Below the pieces are notes generated by a model. It was not told the DNA's origin. It worked only from the letters and a program-made list of their open reading frames with translations, and ran no database searches. A DNA stretch of 64,000 nucleotides from the NCBI RefSeq assembly GCF_002946355.1, contig NZ_PKOZ01000004.1, forward strand, positions 124,001-188,000, in the 5' to 3' direction. Positions within the stretch are counted from its first letter, which is position 1; each line of letters begins with the position of its first letter. This document shows positions 34,382-43,202 of this stretch, piece after piece. A program made the translations under genes and the position numbers. Source of the stretch: Pradoshia eiseniae (GTDB lineage Bacteria; Bacillota; Bacilli; Bacillales; Pradoshiaceae).

Positions 34382-37300
34382 CCGCTTCTTCCTCCTCCCT
34401 CAGTGCGGAAAAGATGGCTTCCTTCTTCGCTGGTTTTAATAGTCGATAATCATTGCTCTCTAGAGACGGGTCAAATTGACAGACGGTCTTGTATTGACAG
34501 TAAGTGCAAGGCATCTTATTCTGCAGCCTGTACGGTGTAATGTCTGAAACCCCGCTCGTGATAGCTGTACCGGTATCTGTATAGATTTTCTTCACATGCT
34601 TACTTAAAAGGGAGAATTCCTCTTCGCTTGCGATTTTCGACGCTGCCGTAAATGTGCCGTCCTTCTTGAACCCTGCCGGTACAATTAGCGACTCTCCTCC
34701 TTCAAGATCAGAGTCCATCATCTTGACTACCTCATCATCGCCAAGCAGGAGCCCTTTCATCTTAAAGCTCTTAAATACTTCCCGTTCTATTTGTTCAAGC
34801 GTATAGACGCCATTATTCTTAATCATCGGATTATGAACATGGAAATACAGTACCCCCGCTGGCTTTGCCTGCTTGCCGACTAAAAGAGGCGAGTGTGTAA
34901 CCGCAATATCCAGATAGGTCAGCATCTGCAGGGCCAATCCATAATAAATCTCCGTGAAATTCAAATCCTTGGAGCTGGATTTATAGTCGACAATGCGCAA
35001 ATAAGTGCCGTCTCCCACATCCGCACGATCCACTCGGTCGATTCGGCCGGCAAGCTCCATCTTTGCCCCATTCTTCAAGGAGAAGGTTAATGGCGGCAAA
35101 GTCCCTCGCTTCCCGAAGCCTAGTTCAAGACCAATCGGAGAAAACTGGCTGTTCCTCGCCTGTCCGCTCAATGTGATGGACGCACGGCCGACCACAAGCT
35201 CAAGCTTCCTCTTCAAATAATGGAACCGGTTGGAAGACAGCAGAATTTCATTTTGGAGCTTCGGCGCCATCAATTCGACCGCCTTACGGGCAAGCGTCAG
35301 ACATTGCTCTTTCGTCATCGCTCCCCATGTCATTCCGCTCTCAATGATTTGCTCTGTCATCCACTGGAGTGCCCCGTGGAACATTTCTCCGATATCCGGC
35401 GCTTCCAGCTTGTAGATTTCCCGGTCGCGCAGACGCAGTCCATGGGAGGTGTAATGGGCAAACGGGCAGCTGTTAAACAGCTCCATTCTTGATACGCTTC
35501 CTTGGATGGTCTCGCCGTATAACTCCTGCGCCTTCTCGGGAGCAATCTTCTTCGCCTTATTCTCATAGGACAGCGCAGAGAGAACAAAAGCCGCCTGGTC
35601 TTTCATAGGTCCATCCTGGCGGTATTGATTGTAGACATCCCACCAAATATCAGAAACCGGATAGTTTTTCTTCTTCTGCAGCAGCTGGCCGGCAAGGAAA
35701 GAGAGTGTGGACCTCGTATGAACGATATACTCTAGCTGCAGCTCATCGCTCATTTCTGCCGGGTCATGTACAAAGAAGGTTTCTTTATGATGCTCATATA
35801 AATCCTTGATTCTCTTTATATAAGACGAGGCAAGCAGCTGCTTGCCCTCATCATCAGCAAGCGGATAGGAATAATACGTATAATCCGATGCGAGCAAGAA
35901 GGCCTTATAGGCAGCAAATTCCTCATCCAACAGCTTCGTCTTGGAGGTAGGCGCAAGCTTCAGACCCGCAGATTGCAGTTTTTCACGGTCTGCATCTGAT
36001 AAAATCCCTTCATCGCTCATCCTAGAGGGAATCACGCCCTCATTCAAACCGGCGATAAAAGCAATTTTCACATTTTGCGGACGTGATAGATCGAGATTAG
36101 TGACAACGACTTGGTCAAGAGAAGGCGGAATCAAGGAAAAGTTCAAGGTTTCTAATCCGCTCTCCAATATCGCTGCAAAACTCTTCATTGTAATGGGCCG
36201 TTCACCAGTAATCTCGACAAATTGGTCAAGCAGGTCTATCACGCTATTCCATGCTTGTCCATGCTCAGCTGCATGAGTTAGCTGACCTTCATCCTCTCCG
36301 ATTTCAGCAAGCCGTTCAAGCTTCGCTGGAACAGCCAGCTCATCTAGATATAAATAGAAGGCTTGCGCATATTCAACTCCCAGCTTCGCTTTCTTGACAC
36401 GGCCCATAAGACGACGCAGCGGTTCAGCCACCTCTTCCTTGATAGCGTTAATTTCTGCCTCCATCTTTAATTCGGCATCGGTTTGAACCGTATCAACAAG
36501 CTCTAAACCGCGATTTCTCTTATAAGTCCATGGCTGCTTTTTCGTCCAGCGATCACCATAATATCCCCTTGAAAGGACATAGTTTTCAAGCAAAGCGGCC
36601 TTCTCGCGCGCTTCTTTCAAATCTGTGCCCTCCGCAAATAACAAATCCGTCTTAATAGCACGGAATACCGGCTCATAGCGCCAGTTGGTCGAAAGAATTT
36701 CAAGGGTAGAACGAATAAGCTCAATAAGCGGATGATTCAGCATCGGTCTTTTCTCATCAACAAAGAAAGGAATCCCATAATCAGTGAAAACGGTCTCGAC
36801 GACCTCAGCATACTCACCGCTATTGCGGGTGAGGACAAAGATATCCCGGTAGCGATAACCCTCGCGCACTGCCTTTAAGATCTTCCTTGCAATTCCCTCA
36901 ACCTCTGCGCGCCGATTGCCGGAAGGGCAAAATTCAAATGGGGATTCACCCTTAAATACCGGCGCCGGGCGATTTGCGAACCATTGGTCTAGATGCTGCA
37001 TCGATTCATTCCGGATAAACCGGTGAGGTTCAATGAAGAGGCGGTCCTCTTCAATCGCTACACCGTTATCTCGAGCAATCTGGTAAAGATCATAATAGGT
37101 CTCCCCTGTCATCCGGAACAGATGAAGAGGGTCCGGAATCTCATCCTTAAACGGCTTATCAAGCGTTAAGGAAACCGTTACATTCTGGCATGCCTGCATT
37201 AAGCTTGCCATGATGCCATACTCCTGTGTCGTAAAGCTGTAGAAACCATCCACATAAATTTCTGCATTGCGCAAATAAGAGGATTCCGGTATCTTCTCCA

Positions 37301-37853
37301 TCAACAAGGTGAAGTAATCCTCTGAATCAACATATTTACCTGCGAGCTCCTGTTCAAAGCCTTCATAAATGGCCGTTAAGTCATCCAGCTTCGAGCGAAG
37401 AATCGGAGAAAGCCCGTCCCCTGATTTCTCCGCCATTTCGGCAGGAGTCAGACAGTAGCGCTTACATTCCTTCAGCATCTCGCTTAATTGCGTGATAAAT
37501 CCTTGTTTATCACTGGAGCGCTTAAAGGTCGTCAGCTCCTCCTTCTTTTCCTCGAGAATTTTCCGAATGACCATATTGACCCCGACATTGCTCAAATGCC
37601 GGCGCCCCATTCCGCCTGTTTCCTGCAGAATCTTCCAAGCAAGACGGCTAAAGCTGAACACCTGTGTACGGATCATCCCGCCAAGCCCCGGTGTATTGAT
37701 TAGCTCGAGCTCTGCCTGGAAGGTCATTTGATCCGGTACAATATATATAATAGAAGGACCCTCTGGATCTTCTGCCAGCTTGGTCCGTATTTCATCAAAT
37801 ATAGACGCGGTTTTCCCCGTGCCTGTTTTTCCAATATAGAATTGTAAGGACAT
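34374..37853 (-). CDS. addB: ATP-dependent helicase/nuclease subunit B
   Basis: 1159 aa. Walker A GKTGTGKT at 8-15; inactive helicase-like body with Chi-scanning role; C-terminal RecB-type nuclease (RIVDYKSSSKDL) bracketed by the iron-sulphur Cys ligands: CPFAHYTSHGLRLR and PCTYCQYKTVCQF near the C-terminus, so the 4Fe-4S staple is complete. First gene of the addBA operon; ATG 37853 with GGGGGAG upstream. Confidence 0.97.
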   Translation of the reverse strand: MSLQFYIGKTGTGKTASIFDEIRTKLAEDPEGPSIIYIVPDQMTFQAELELINTPGLGGMIRTQVFSFSRLAWKILQETGGMGRRHLSNVGVNMVIRKILEEKKEELTTFKRSSDKQGFITQLSEMLKECKRYCLTPAEMAEKSGDGLSPILRSKLDDLTAIYEGFEQELAGKYVDSEDYFTLLMEKIPESSYLRNAEIYVDGFYSFTTQEYGIMASLMQACQNVTVSLTLDKPFKDEIPDPLHLFRMTGETYYDLYQIARDNGVAIEEDRLFIEPHRFIRNESMQHLDQWFANRPAPVFKGESPFEFCPSGNRRAEVEGIARKILKAVREGYRYRDIFVLTRNSGEYAEVVETVFTDYGIPFFVDEKRPMLNHPLIELIRSTLEILSTNWRYEPVFRAIKTDLLFAEGTDLKEAREKAALLENYVLSRGYYGDRWTKKQPWTYKRNRGLELVDTVQTDAELKMEAEINAIKEEVAEPLRRLMGRVKKAKLGVEYAQAFYLYLDELAVPAKLERLAEIGEDEGQLTHAAEHGQAWNSVIDLLDQFVEITGERPITMKSFAAILESGLETLNFSLIPPSLDQVVVTNLDLSRPQNVKIAFIAGLNEGVIPSRMSDEGILSDADREKLQSAGLKLAPTSKTKLLDEEFAAYKAFLLASDYTYYSYPLADDEGKQLLASSYIKRIKDLYEHHKETFFVHDPAEMSDELQLEYIVHTRSTLSFLAGQLLQKKKNYPVSDIWWDVYNQYRQDGPMKDQAAFVLSALSYENKAKKIAPEKAQELYGETIQGSVSRMELFNSCPFAHYTSHGLRLRDREIYKLEAPDIGEMFHGALQWMTEQIIESGMTWGAMTKEQCLTLARKAVELMAPKLQNEILLSSNRFHYLKRKLELVVGRASITLSGQARNSQFSPIGLELGFGKRGTLPPLTFSLKNGAKMELAGRIDRVDRADVGDGTYLRIVDYKSSSKDLNFTEIYYGLALQMLTYLDIAVTHSPLLVGKQAKPAGVLYFHVHNPMIKNNGVYTLEQIEREVFKSFKMKGLLLGDDEVVKMMDSDLEGGESLIVPAGFKKDGTFTAASKIASEEEFSLLSKHVKKIYTDTGTAITSGVSDITPYRLQNKMPCTYCQYKTVCQFDPSLESNDYRLLKPAKKEAIFSALREEEEADE

Positions 37854-37947
37854 ATCTCAACTCCCCCTTTATCTATCTACCGTTTATTTTACCATAATAC
37901 CCATGCTTCTCACGTGCTCAGTCTCCAAAAATGCAAACAAACATTCT

Positions 37948-37974
37948 GTTTTTTATTCCCAGCAACAGGGAATA
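37948..37974 (+). promoter_or_regulatory. Possible sigma-B promoter / inverted repeat upstream of SDR
   Basis: GTTTTT (37948-37953), 14-bp spacer, GGGAAT (37968-37973). The same interval holds a perfect inverted repeat tattccc-N7-gggaata (37954-37974). Either a stress promoter or a regulator site. Confidence 0.35.
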
Positions 37975-38014
37975 GGGGAAGAGAACCTACACTACTATTA
38001 GGAGGGGTCGGAGA

Positions 38015-38800
38015 ATGAGTAAACGCATACTGATTACCGGAGCAGGTACAGGTCTCGGAAGAGGAACCGCCCTTGGGCTGGCACAGGCCGGCCATGACGT
38101 GATTGCAACAGTCGAAGTCACGAGCCAGGTAACCTCTTTACGGGAGGAGGCAAAGGAAAAAGGAATCGACCTCGAGGTCATGAAAGTCAATATTAATGAT
38201 CCCGGTGATTTGAGAGCGATGGAGCATTGTGATTTTGATATATTCGTGGCCAATGCAGCACTCGGGGAAGGCGGCCCCATTGCTGAGATTCCGGTTCAGC
38301 GTCTGAAGGATATCTTTGAAACGAATGTGTTCAGCACCTTGAAAACCGCGCAAATCGCTGCAAGAAAATTCGTACAGAAGCAATCCGGCAAGATTGTGTT
38401 CATCAGTTCGATTGCCGGATTAAGCGCTGCTCCGCATTTGGGGCCATATTCGGCCACGAAGCATGCCCTTGAAGCCATCGCACAATCGATGAAGGAAGAG
38501 TTAAAGCCTTTAGGTGTCCAAGTTGCGACCATCAACCCTGGACCATACAAAACCGGCTTCAACGACCGCATGGTAGAAGAGCCCTGGAAATGGTATGATC
38601 CGAAAATCCACTTCACACCCCGTGAACATTACGAAAAAGGAACCAAGGCTTTTGAAAAGCAATTTGATCCGAAAGAGATGATTGCGAAAATGGTCGAGAT
38701 CATTCCTGCCGAGCATCATGCCTTCCGCACCGTCTATCCGGAAAGCTCGGAGAAACAGGTGAAGGATTATGAGCAAAAGATATGGGAGGATCAGATTTGA
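38015..38800 (+). CDS. SDR family oxidoreductase
   Basis: 261 aa classical short-chain dehydrogenase. Cofactor motif TGAGTGLGRG (8-17), NAALGEGG, Ser in ISSIAG and YSATKHALE with catalytic Tyr/Lys. GPYKTGFNDRM follows. Substrate unknown. Start ATG 38015 with AGGAGGGG upstream. Convergent with the GNAT gene, sharing a terminator. Not closely similar to the SDR at 9473 (no N-terminal extension). Confidence 0.87.
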   Translation: MSKRILITGAGTGLGRGTALGLAQAGHDVIATVEVTSQVTSLREEAKEKGIDLEVMKVNINDPGDLRAMEHCDFDIFVANAALGEGGPIAEIPVQRLKDIFETNVFSTLKTAQIAARKFVQKQSGKIVFISSIAGLSAAPHLGPYSATKHALEAIAQSMKEELKPLGVQVATINPGPYKTGFNDRMVEEPWKWYDPKIHFTPREHYEKGTKAFEKQFDPKEMIAKMVEIIPAEHHAFRTVYPESSEKQVKDYEQKIWEDQI

Positions 38801-38813
38801 AGCCAGCATAACG

Positions 38814-38848
38814 AAAAGCCCGCGAGATAAAACCTTCTCGCGGGCTTT
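38814..38848. terminator. Bidirectional terminator
   Basis: Twelve-bp arms aaagcccgcgag / ctcgcgggcttt between convergent genes. Confidence 0.85.
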
Positions 38849-38856
38849 GCTTATTC

Positions 38857-39261
38857 CTACCACTCTCGTATTGTTGTTCTAAATCCGTTGAACGGACGGA
38901 ATCCGAGCTGCTCATAATAGGTTTTAGATGAAGAACTCGCAAGAAGCTCCACCCTTGTCTCCGGATAGAGACTATGCGCATACTTTAGCAGGTCTTCTCC
39001 AATCCCCTGTCCTCGATATTCCTTCTTTACGAGCAGTTCACAGACATAAAGGGTGACCATCGTATCTGTAAGCCCTCGTATATAGCCTGCCACCAATCCA
39101 TTGTACTCTGCCACGAAGGCGACAGCAGAGTTCTTCCACGCAGCCTGGCTCTCCTCTGTTCGCTTCACCAGATTCGTCCATCGTTCCTCAGCATTCAACC
39201 GCTGAATATGAATGAAATCCTGTTCCTCATATTTTCGGATATGATAAAATTTATCCTGCAT
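38857..39261 (-). CDS. GNAT family N-acetyltransferase
   Basis: 134 aa. Acetyl-CoA binding motif A at VKKEYRGQGIGEDLLKYA (R/Q-x-x-G-x-G/A form), followed by YYEQLGFRPFNGF. Substrate unknown. Start moved to ATG 39261 because GGAGGG lies six bases upstream and the shorter protein begins at a typical GNAT start (YHIRKYEEQDF); the longer ORF to 39339 overlaps the ABC-F stop. Cotranscribed with the ABC-F gene 31 bp upstream. Confidence 0.85.
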   Translation of the reverse strand: MQDKFYHIRKYEEQDFIHIQRLNAEERWTNLVKRTEESQAAWKNSAVAFVAEYNGLVAGYIRGLTDTMVTLYVCELLVKKEYRGQGIGEDLLKYAHSLYPETRVELLASSSSKTYYEQLGFRPFNGFRTTIREW

Positions 39262-39292
39262 AATGGTCCCTCCGATCTGGATGAACCAGACC

Positions 39293-41125
39293 TTACCTTT
39301 CATTGTTCCAAATAATTTCCAGCTTTGCATATAGCTCATCTCTCAATCGCTCCAGCTCTTCCTGCTGTGCCTTCCACCGCTCCACCTTCCTCCCATCTGT
39401 TTCTCGCGCAATCCTTCTTGCAATCTGGCGTAATGAATTTTCCGCATCCTCTATTCTTTTCTCCAATGCTTCTGGCTTCCCCTCTGCCTTTTTCACAATC
39501 ATGACCTCCATTCGCTCACGCGCATAGGAGTAATCACCGGCAAAACCAGCTAATTTTTTATTGCTTAGCCAATAAGTCTTGGGGAAAAGTTTGTTGAGCA
39601 AGTAACGGTCATGACTTACAGCCAGAATTGTACCCGTGAATTCGGCGAGCGCATCTTCCAGCACCTCTCTTGAGTCGATATCCAGATGGTTGGTCGGCTC
39701 ATCAAGGATAAGAAAATTAATGTCCTGATGCATTAATTCAGCAAGCCTCAAACGCATCCGTTCCCCGCCGCTCAATTGCGTCACTTTTTGAAAGACCTTT
39801 GGTCCATAAAACAAGAACCTCGCCAGGATATGTCTGGCCTCTCCTTCCGTCACGCTGACCTCACTGCGAAATCTCTCCAGGATGGTCATGCCTTCCTTAT
39901 CACTGGATAAATGCTGGGACAGATAGCCGATCTTAAGATTGCTTCCCCTTTTTATTGCCCCTTCATCAGGCATTTCCTCACCAAGTATCAATTTGAGGAG
40001 AGTGGATTTTCCCGTTCCGTTCGCTCCGACGATTGCCGCCTTTTCACCAAATTGGAGGTGGAGGCTCGCTTCATGGAACAATCCTTTCTCGCCAAAACGC
40101 TTTGAAACCGAAGACAGCTGGATGACATCCTTCCCGCTTCTTTCTGCCATTTCCAGCTCAAGCCCGATTTTGCGTCTCTCCAGCACTGGCTTTTTGCACT
40201 TCTCCATCCTCTCCAAGGCACGCTCCATGTTGGCCGCCCGCCTATGAAGAGCCGCACTCGGAGGATTTGCCTGGTTCGCCCACTCACGCAGGCGTTTGAT
40301 TGCTTCCTTCATCTTCTTGATTTTCTTTTGTTGTTCCTTAAACTCAGCAAATTCAATCAACAGGCGTTTTTCCTTTTCCTTGATAAAGGCTGTATAGTTA
40401 CCTGTATACACATGGATTTCTCCGCCATCTAGATCAATCATTTTCCCGACTGTCTTATCCAAAAAGAAGCGATCATGAGAGACAATCACGATGGTGCCCT
40501 CATAAGTAAGGAGATAATTCTCAAGCCACTCTACTGCAAGGATGTCTAAATGATTCGTCGGCTCATCAAGCAATAGCAGGTCCGGCTTCTGCAAGAGCAA
40601 CAATCCAAGCCCAATCTTGGTCTGCTCCCCTCCGCTCAGCTCTCCAAAAGCCTTCCTCAACAAAGGCTCAAGCCCTAAGCCTGCCGCGACCTTCATGATT
40701 CGACTGTCAAGCTCATATCCCCCAGCCCTTTCAAACTGCTCCTGGATTTCCCCATACTGCCTTAATAGGGACTGCATCTTCAACTCGTCATGTTCTCTCG
40801 CCAATATCCCTTCTATTTCAGTCAATCTCACCTGTAATTGCCGCTCTTTCGCAAAAGCACCAAGCAAAGCATCATATACTTCGGTTTCCTTCTCGATGAC
40901 GGGCATTTGCGATAAAAGTCCTGCTGCCGTGCCTCTTTTCAGATGAATGGCTCCATGGTCTAATGACTCTTCCCCAGCCAACAGCTTCAGGATGGTCGAC
41001 TTTCCGCATCCATTCGGTCCGACAATGCCAATCCGCTCTCCCTCGTTTATTTCAAAGGTTATATTCTCAAAAATATAGGTCCCGCCATAGCTTTTTCCGA
41101 TATCACGCACACTGCATAGCATCAT
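39293..41125 (-). CDS. ABC-F family ATPase (ribosome-associated)
   Basis: 610 aa with two ABC domains and no membrane part: Walker A GPNGCGKS and GANGTGKS, signatures LSGGEQTK and LSGGERMR, Walker B LLLLDEPTNHLD and FLILDEPTNHLD. The interdomain linker (about residues 230-310, charged, ANPPSAALHRRAANMERALERMEK) matches the ABC-F P-site tRNA-interacting motif region. A C-terminal coiled coil (EDAENSLRQIARR...) is present. Such proteins act on ribosomes, either as translation factors or as antibiotic-resistance (target protection) proteins; the subgroup cannot be decided. Followed by a GNAT gene, a combination often seen in resistance loci. Confidence 0.88.
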   Translation of the reverse strand: MMLCSVRDIGKSYGGTYIFENITFEINEGERIGIVGPNGCGKSTILKLLAGEESLDHGAIHLKRGTAAGLLSQMPVIEKETEVYDALLGAFAKERQLQVRLTEIEGILAREHDELKMQSLLRQYGEIQEQFERAGGYELDSRIMKVAAGLGLEPLLRKAFGELSGGEQTKIGLGLLLLQKPDLLLLDEPTNHLDILAVEWLENYLLTYEGTIVIVSHDRFFLDKTVGKMIDLDGGEIHVYTGNYTAFIKEKEKRLLIEFAEFKEQQKKIKKMKEAIKRLREWANQANPPSAALHRRAANMERALERMEKCKKPVLERRKIGLELEMAERSGKDVIQLSSVSKRFGEKGLFHEASLHLQFGEKAAIVGANGTGKSTLLKLILGEEMPDEGAIKRGSNLKIGYLSQHLSSDKEGMTILERFRSEVSVTEGEARHILARFLFYGPKVFQKVTQLSGGERMRLRLAELMHQDINFLILDEPTNHLDIDSREVLEDALAEFTGTILAVSHDRYLLNKLFPKTYWLSNKKLAGFAGDYSYARERMEVMIVKKAEGKPEALEKRIEDAENSLRQIARRIARETDGRKVERWKAQQEELERLRDELYAKLEIIWNNER

Positions 41126-41160
41126 TTGTATGAACTCCTTTTTAGCCCATACCCATAATA

Positions 41161-41201
41161 AAAAGCCATGGGAAAGTCATCATAAGACTCCCATGGCTTT
41201 T
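41161..41201 (-). terminator. Terminator of the yhjE-sipV-45-aa operon
   Basis: Twelve-bp arms aaaagccatggg / cccatggctttt with an inner gtc/gac pair; minus-strand tail TTATTATG after the stem and T-rich. Confidence 0.85.
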
Positions 41202-41231
41202 TATTTTAAAGATTCCGCTGGGTATAGAGAC

Positions 41232-41369
41232 TTATAATCGTACTGTTTTCATATGAAATTCGGTAAATGAGGGCAGACTTCCCCCTTGGCGAATTTCAGC
41301 ATGAAAAATGGCACGAATTAATGACAAGTCTTCCAGCCATTGCAAACATACCTCAACAGAACGATTCAT
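41232..41369 (-). CDS. Hypothetical 45-aa protein
   Basis: ATG 41369 preceded by GAGGAGGTG at ideal spacing; open for 45 codons to TAA 41232-41234. Sequence begins MNRSVEVCLQWLEDLSLIRA and ends FTEFHMKTVRL. Amphipathic helix-like first half, no membrane segment, one Cys. It follows sipV by 63 bp on the same strand and precedes a strong terminator, so it is most likely the third gene of the operon. No family recognised. Confidence 0.65.
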   Translation of the reverse strand: MNRSVEVCLQWLEDLSLIRAIFHAEIRQGGSLPSFTEFHMKTVRL

Positions 41370-41432
41370 CTCTACACCTCCTCAAAAATGATATTCTCAT
41401 TATATACAGAATATTCAAATCGGTCAACAGAA

Positions 41433-41984
41433 CTAAAAATCAGCCTGCCACTCCGTGAGCGGCCAGTACCTCATGTTCACTTTTCCCACAACCGAATCAA
41501 TCGGCACAAAGCCGAAATGGCGGCTGTCATAGCTCATATTTCGGTTGTCCCCAAGCACAAAGAGCATTCCTTTAGGAACCTTTTCAACACCCATTAATGT
41601 CTTTAAAGTAAAGGAATTCGCTTGCCCCAGCCCTGTTCGCAAGTGAGCCGTTTCACTTATGTAAGATTCCTCTATATATTGCTGATTGATATAGAGCGAG
41701 CCGTTTCTATATGTAATTTCATCCCCTGGCAAGCCGATTACCCGTTTCACGTAATCCTCTTGCTTAGTCTTATGAAAGACGATGATATCAAAATGTTCAA
41801 TATCCCTCTCATCAAATCCTGCTTTGGTGACGATTAAGCGATTGCCCTCCTGCAGGGTAGGGTCCATGGACTTACCATCTACTCGATAATTGGAGTACAA
41901 ATGGTTCTGCACCTGCACTAACAGGGCAATTCCGCAGACAAATCCAAGACTCCAATAAAACAAATCCTTGGTCCTTCGAGACAT
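41433..41984 (-). CDS. sipV: Type I signal peptidase (SipV-like)
   Basis: 183 aa. One N-terminal membrane helix (KDLFYWSLGFVCGIALLVQ) with catalytic Ser in GKSMDPTL and Lys in VKRVIGLPGD; C-terminal GDNRNMSYDSRHFG box. Cleaves signal peptides of secreted preproteins at the outer face of the membrane. Start placed at ATG 41984 with GGAGGGG upstream; the longer frame to 42065 overlaps yhjE. Located downstream of yhjE, as in B. subtilis. Confidence 0.93.
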   Translation of the reverse strand: MSRRTKDLFYWSLGFVCGIALLVQVQNHLYSNYRVDGKSMDPTLQEGNRLIVTKAGFDERDIEHFDIIVFHKTKQEDYVKRVIGLPGDEITYRNGSLYINQQYIEESYISETAHLRTGLGQANSFTLKTLMGVEKVPKGMLFVLGDNRNMSYDSRHFGFVPIDSVVGKVNMRYWPLTEWQADF

Positions 41985-42001
41985 ATTGCCCCTCCGTTCT
42001 T

Positions 42002-42613
42002 TTAGGAATGCTCCTTTTGCCCTGTCTTGTTTAATCGATTCTCCACCTGTTTGCCGACAAGCCAAAGAAGAAAGATGATTACGCCCATAATAACGGATTT
42101 AACGGGTTCGCGAATTAGCGAAACAATATCATGACCGATATAGCTGATTGTGAAAATCATGACCATCTTCCCGGCAAAGACCGCAAGCATATATTGTTTT
42201 AGACTAATGCCCGATAAGCCGCCTACAATATTGACAAGCGCTGACGGCGTGAACGGAAAGCAAAGCAGGATGAACAAAGGACCAAACCCATGCCGATCAA
42301 TCCAATTCATCGCTCTCTGGACGGATGGATGTTTATGCACAAAGGAGGTTGTCCGCTTTTTGCCATACATCCTCGCCAAATAAAAGACGACCATCGCACC
42401 ACTCACTGCACCGGTCCATGATAATAAAAAGCCTATCCATAGGCCGAATGCATTGGCATTGGCCGTAACGAATACAAATAAAGGGAGAAACGGTAAGAAT
42501 GCTTCTAAAAAGGGCAATAATAAGCCTGGTATCGGTCCTAAATTCCGGTAATCGCTTATTAATTCCGCAAGTCGTTCCATTGTTAGCCATTCGCTCAACC
42601 AGCTTAGATCCAT
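42002..42613 (-). CDS. yhjE: DedA/TVP38-TMEM64 family membrane protein (YhjE-like)
   Basis: 203 aa. Four to five helices with the VTT-domain signature: GLLLPFLEAFLPFLP, FVTANANAFGLWIGFLLSWTGAVSGAMVVFYLARMYG, and FLLCFPFTPSALVNIVGGLSGIS. Members are implicated in lipid scrambling/undecaprenyl phosphate recycling. Neighbourhood with sipV matches B. subtilis yhjE. Start ATG 42613. Divergent from yhjD, sharing a 214-bp intergenic region with a LexA-like box. Confidence 0.88.
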   Translation of the reverse strand: MDLSWLSEWLTMERLAELISDYRNLGPIPGLLLPFLEAFLPFLPLFVFVTANANAFGLWIGFLLSWTGAVSGAMVVFYLARMYGKKRTTSFVHKHPSVQRAMNWIDRHGFGPLFILLCFPFTPSALVNIVGGLSGISLKQYMLAVFAGKMVMIFTISYIGHDIVSLIREPVKSVIMGVIIFLLWLVGKQVENRLNKTGQKEHS

Positions 42614-42748
42614 AAAATCTCCTCACCAATTAATGACTGCTGTCAGTCAAATCATAATAGGTAATTTCATTTCCCCTCATTTTAGCAGGAAAAACCCATT
42701 ACCTTTATATTTATTGTACTATATATCATCTCACGGAAAAAATTAAAC

Positions 42749-42777
42749 TTGTCAAAAATCGCTGTACCTATTATTCT
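42749..42777 (+). promoter_or_regulatory. Sigma-A promoter for yhjD
   Basis: TTGTCA (42749-42754), 17-bp spacer, TATTCT (42772-42777), 51 bp before ATG 42828. Confidence 0.55.
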
Positions 42778-42782
42778 ATATA

Positions 42783-42796
42783 CAAACGTATGTTCG
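42783..42796. promoter_or_regulatory. LexA-like (SOS) box in the yhjE-yhjD intergenic region
   Basis: CAAACGTATGTTCG; reverse complement CGAACATACGTTTG differs from the Gram-positive LexA/DinR consensus CGAACATATGTTCG at two positions and keeps one full GAAC half. It lies right at the predicted transcription start of yhjD, a repressing position. Confidence 0.55.
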
Positions 42797-42827
42797 TATA
42801 AATACTTTTGAAAGGACGCGATGTTCG

Positions 42828-43202
42828 ATGACCCGCATCCCCACTGAAGACCGAAACATCATGGAAAAGGCCATTTATTTGCCAATGGTACTCACCATTC
42901 TCACCAGAGACTTAAAGGCCGTCGAATCAGCACCATTTAAACTTAAACAGCCCTATGTTCTTTTAATTGAGGAGACATTGAAGCAAGTCCAGCATGAATT
43001 AAAAGCAGTGAGCCGCTATATGAGGGCTCACCAACTTAAGGTTGAAGAATCGAAACGGGATGAATCCTTTACATTATTTCTCTTTCTTTATAAAGGGTAT
43101 GAGGAATACCATAATTACTTTAATCCGCGTATACGCAATAAGGTCCAGGAATTATTAGAGTACTATTTCATTAGGCAATGGCAAGGAAAGAACGATAATT
43201 AA
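42828..43202 (+). CDS. yhjD: YhjD family protein
   Basis: 124 aa, soluble and helical. MTRIPTEDRNIMEKAIYLPMVLTILTRDL at the start and FLYKGYEEYHNYFNPRIRNKVQELLEYY later; resembles Bacillus YhjD, function unknown. RBS AAAGGACG upstream. Its TAA shares bases with the comK stop: both genes end within 43199-43202, an unusually tight tail-to-tail arrangement. A LexA-like box precedes it. Confidence 0.78.
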   Translation: MTRIPTEDRNIMEKAIYLPMVLTILTRDLKAVESAPFKLKQPYVLLIEETLKQVQHELKAVSRYMRAHQLKVEESKRDESFTLFLFLYKGYEEYHNYFNPRIRNKVQELLEYYFIRQWQGKNDN

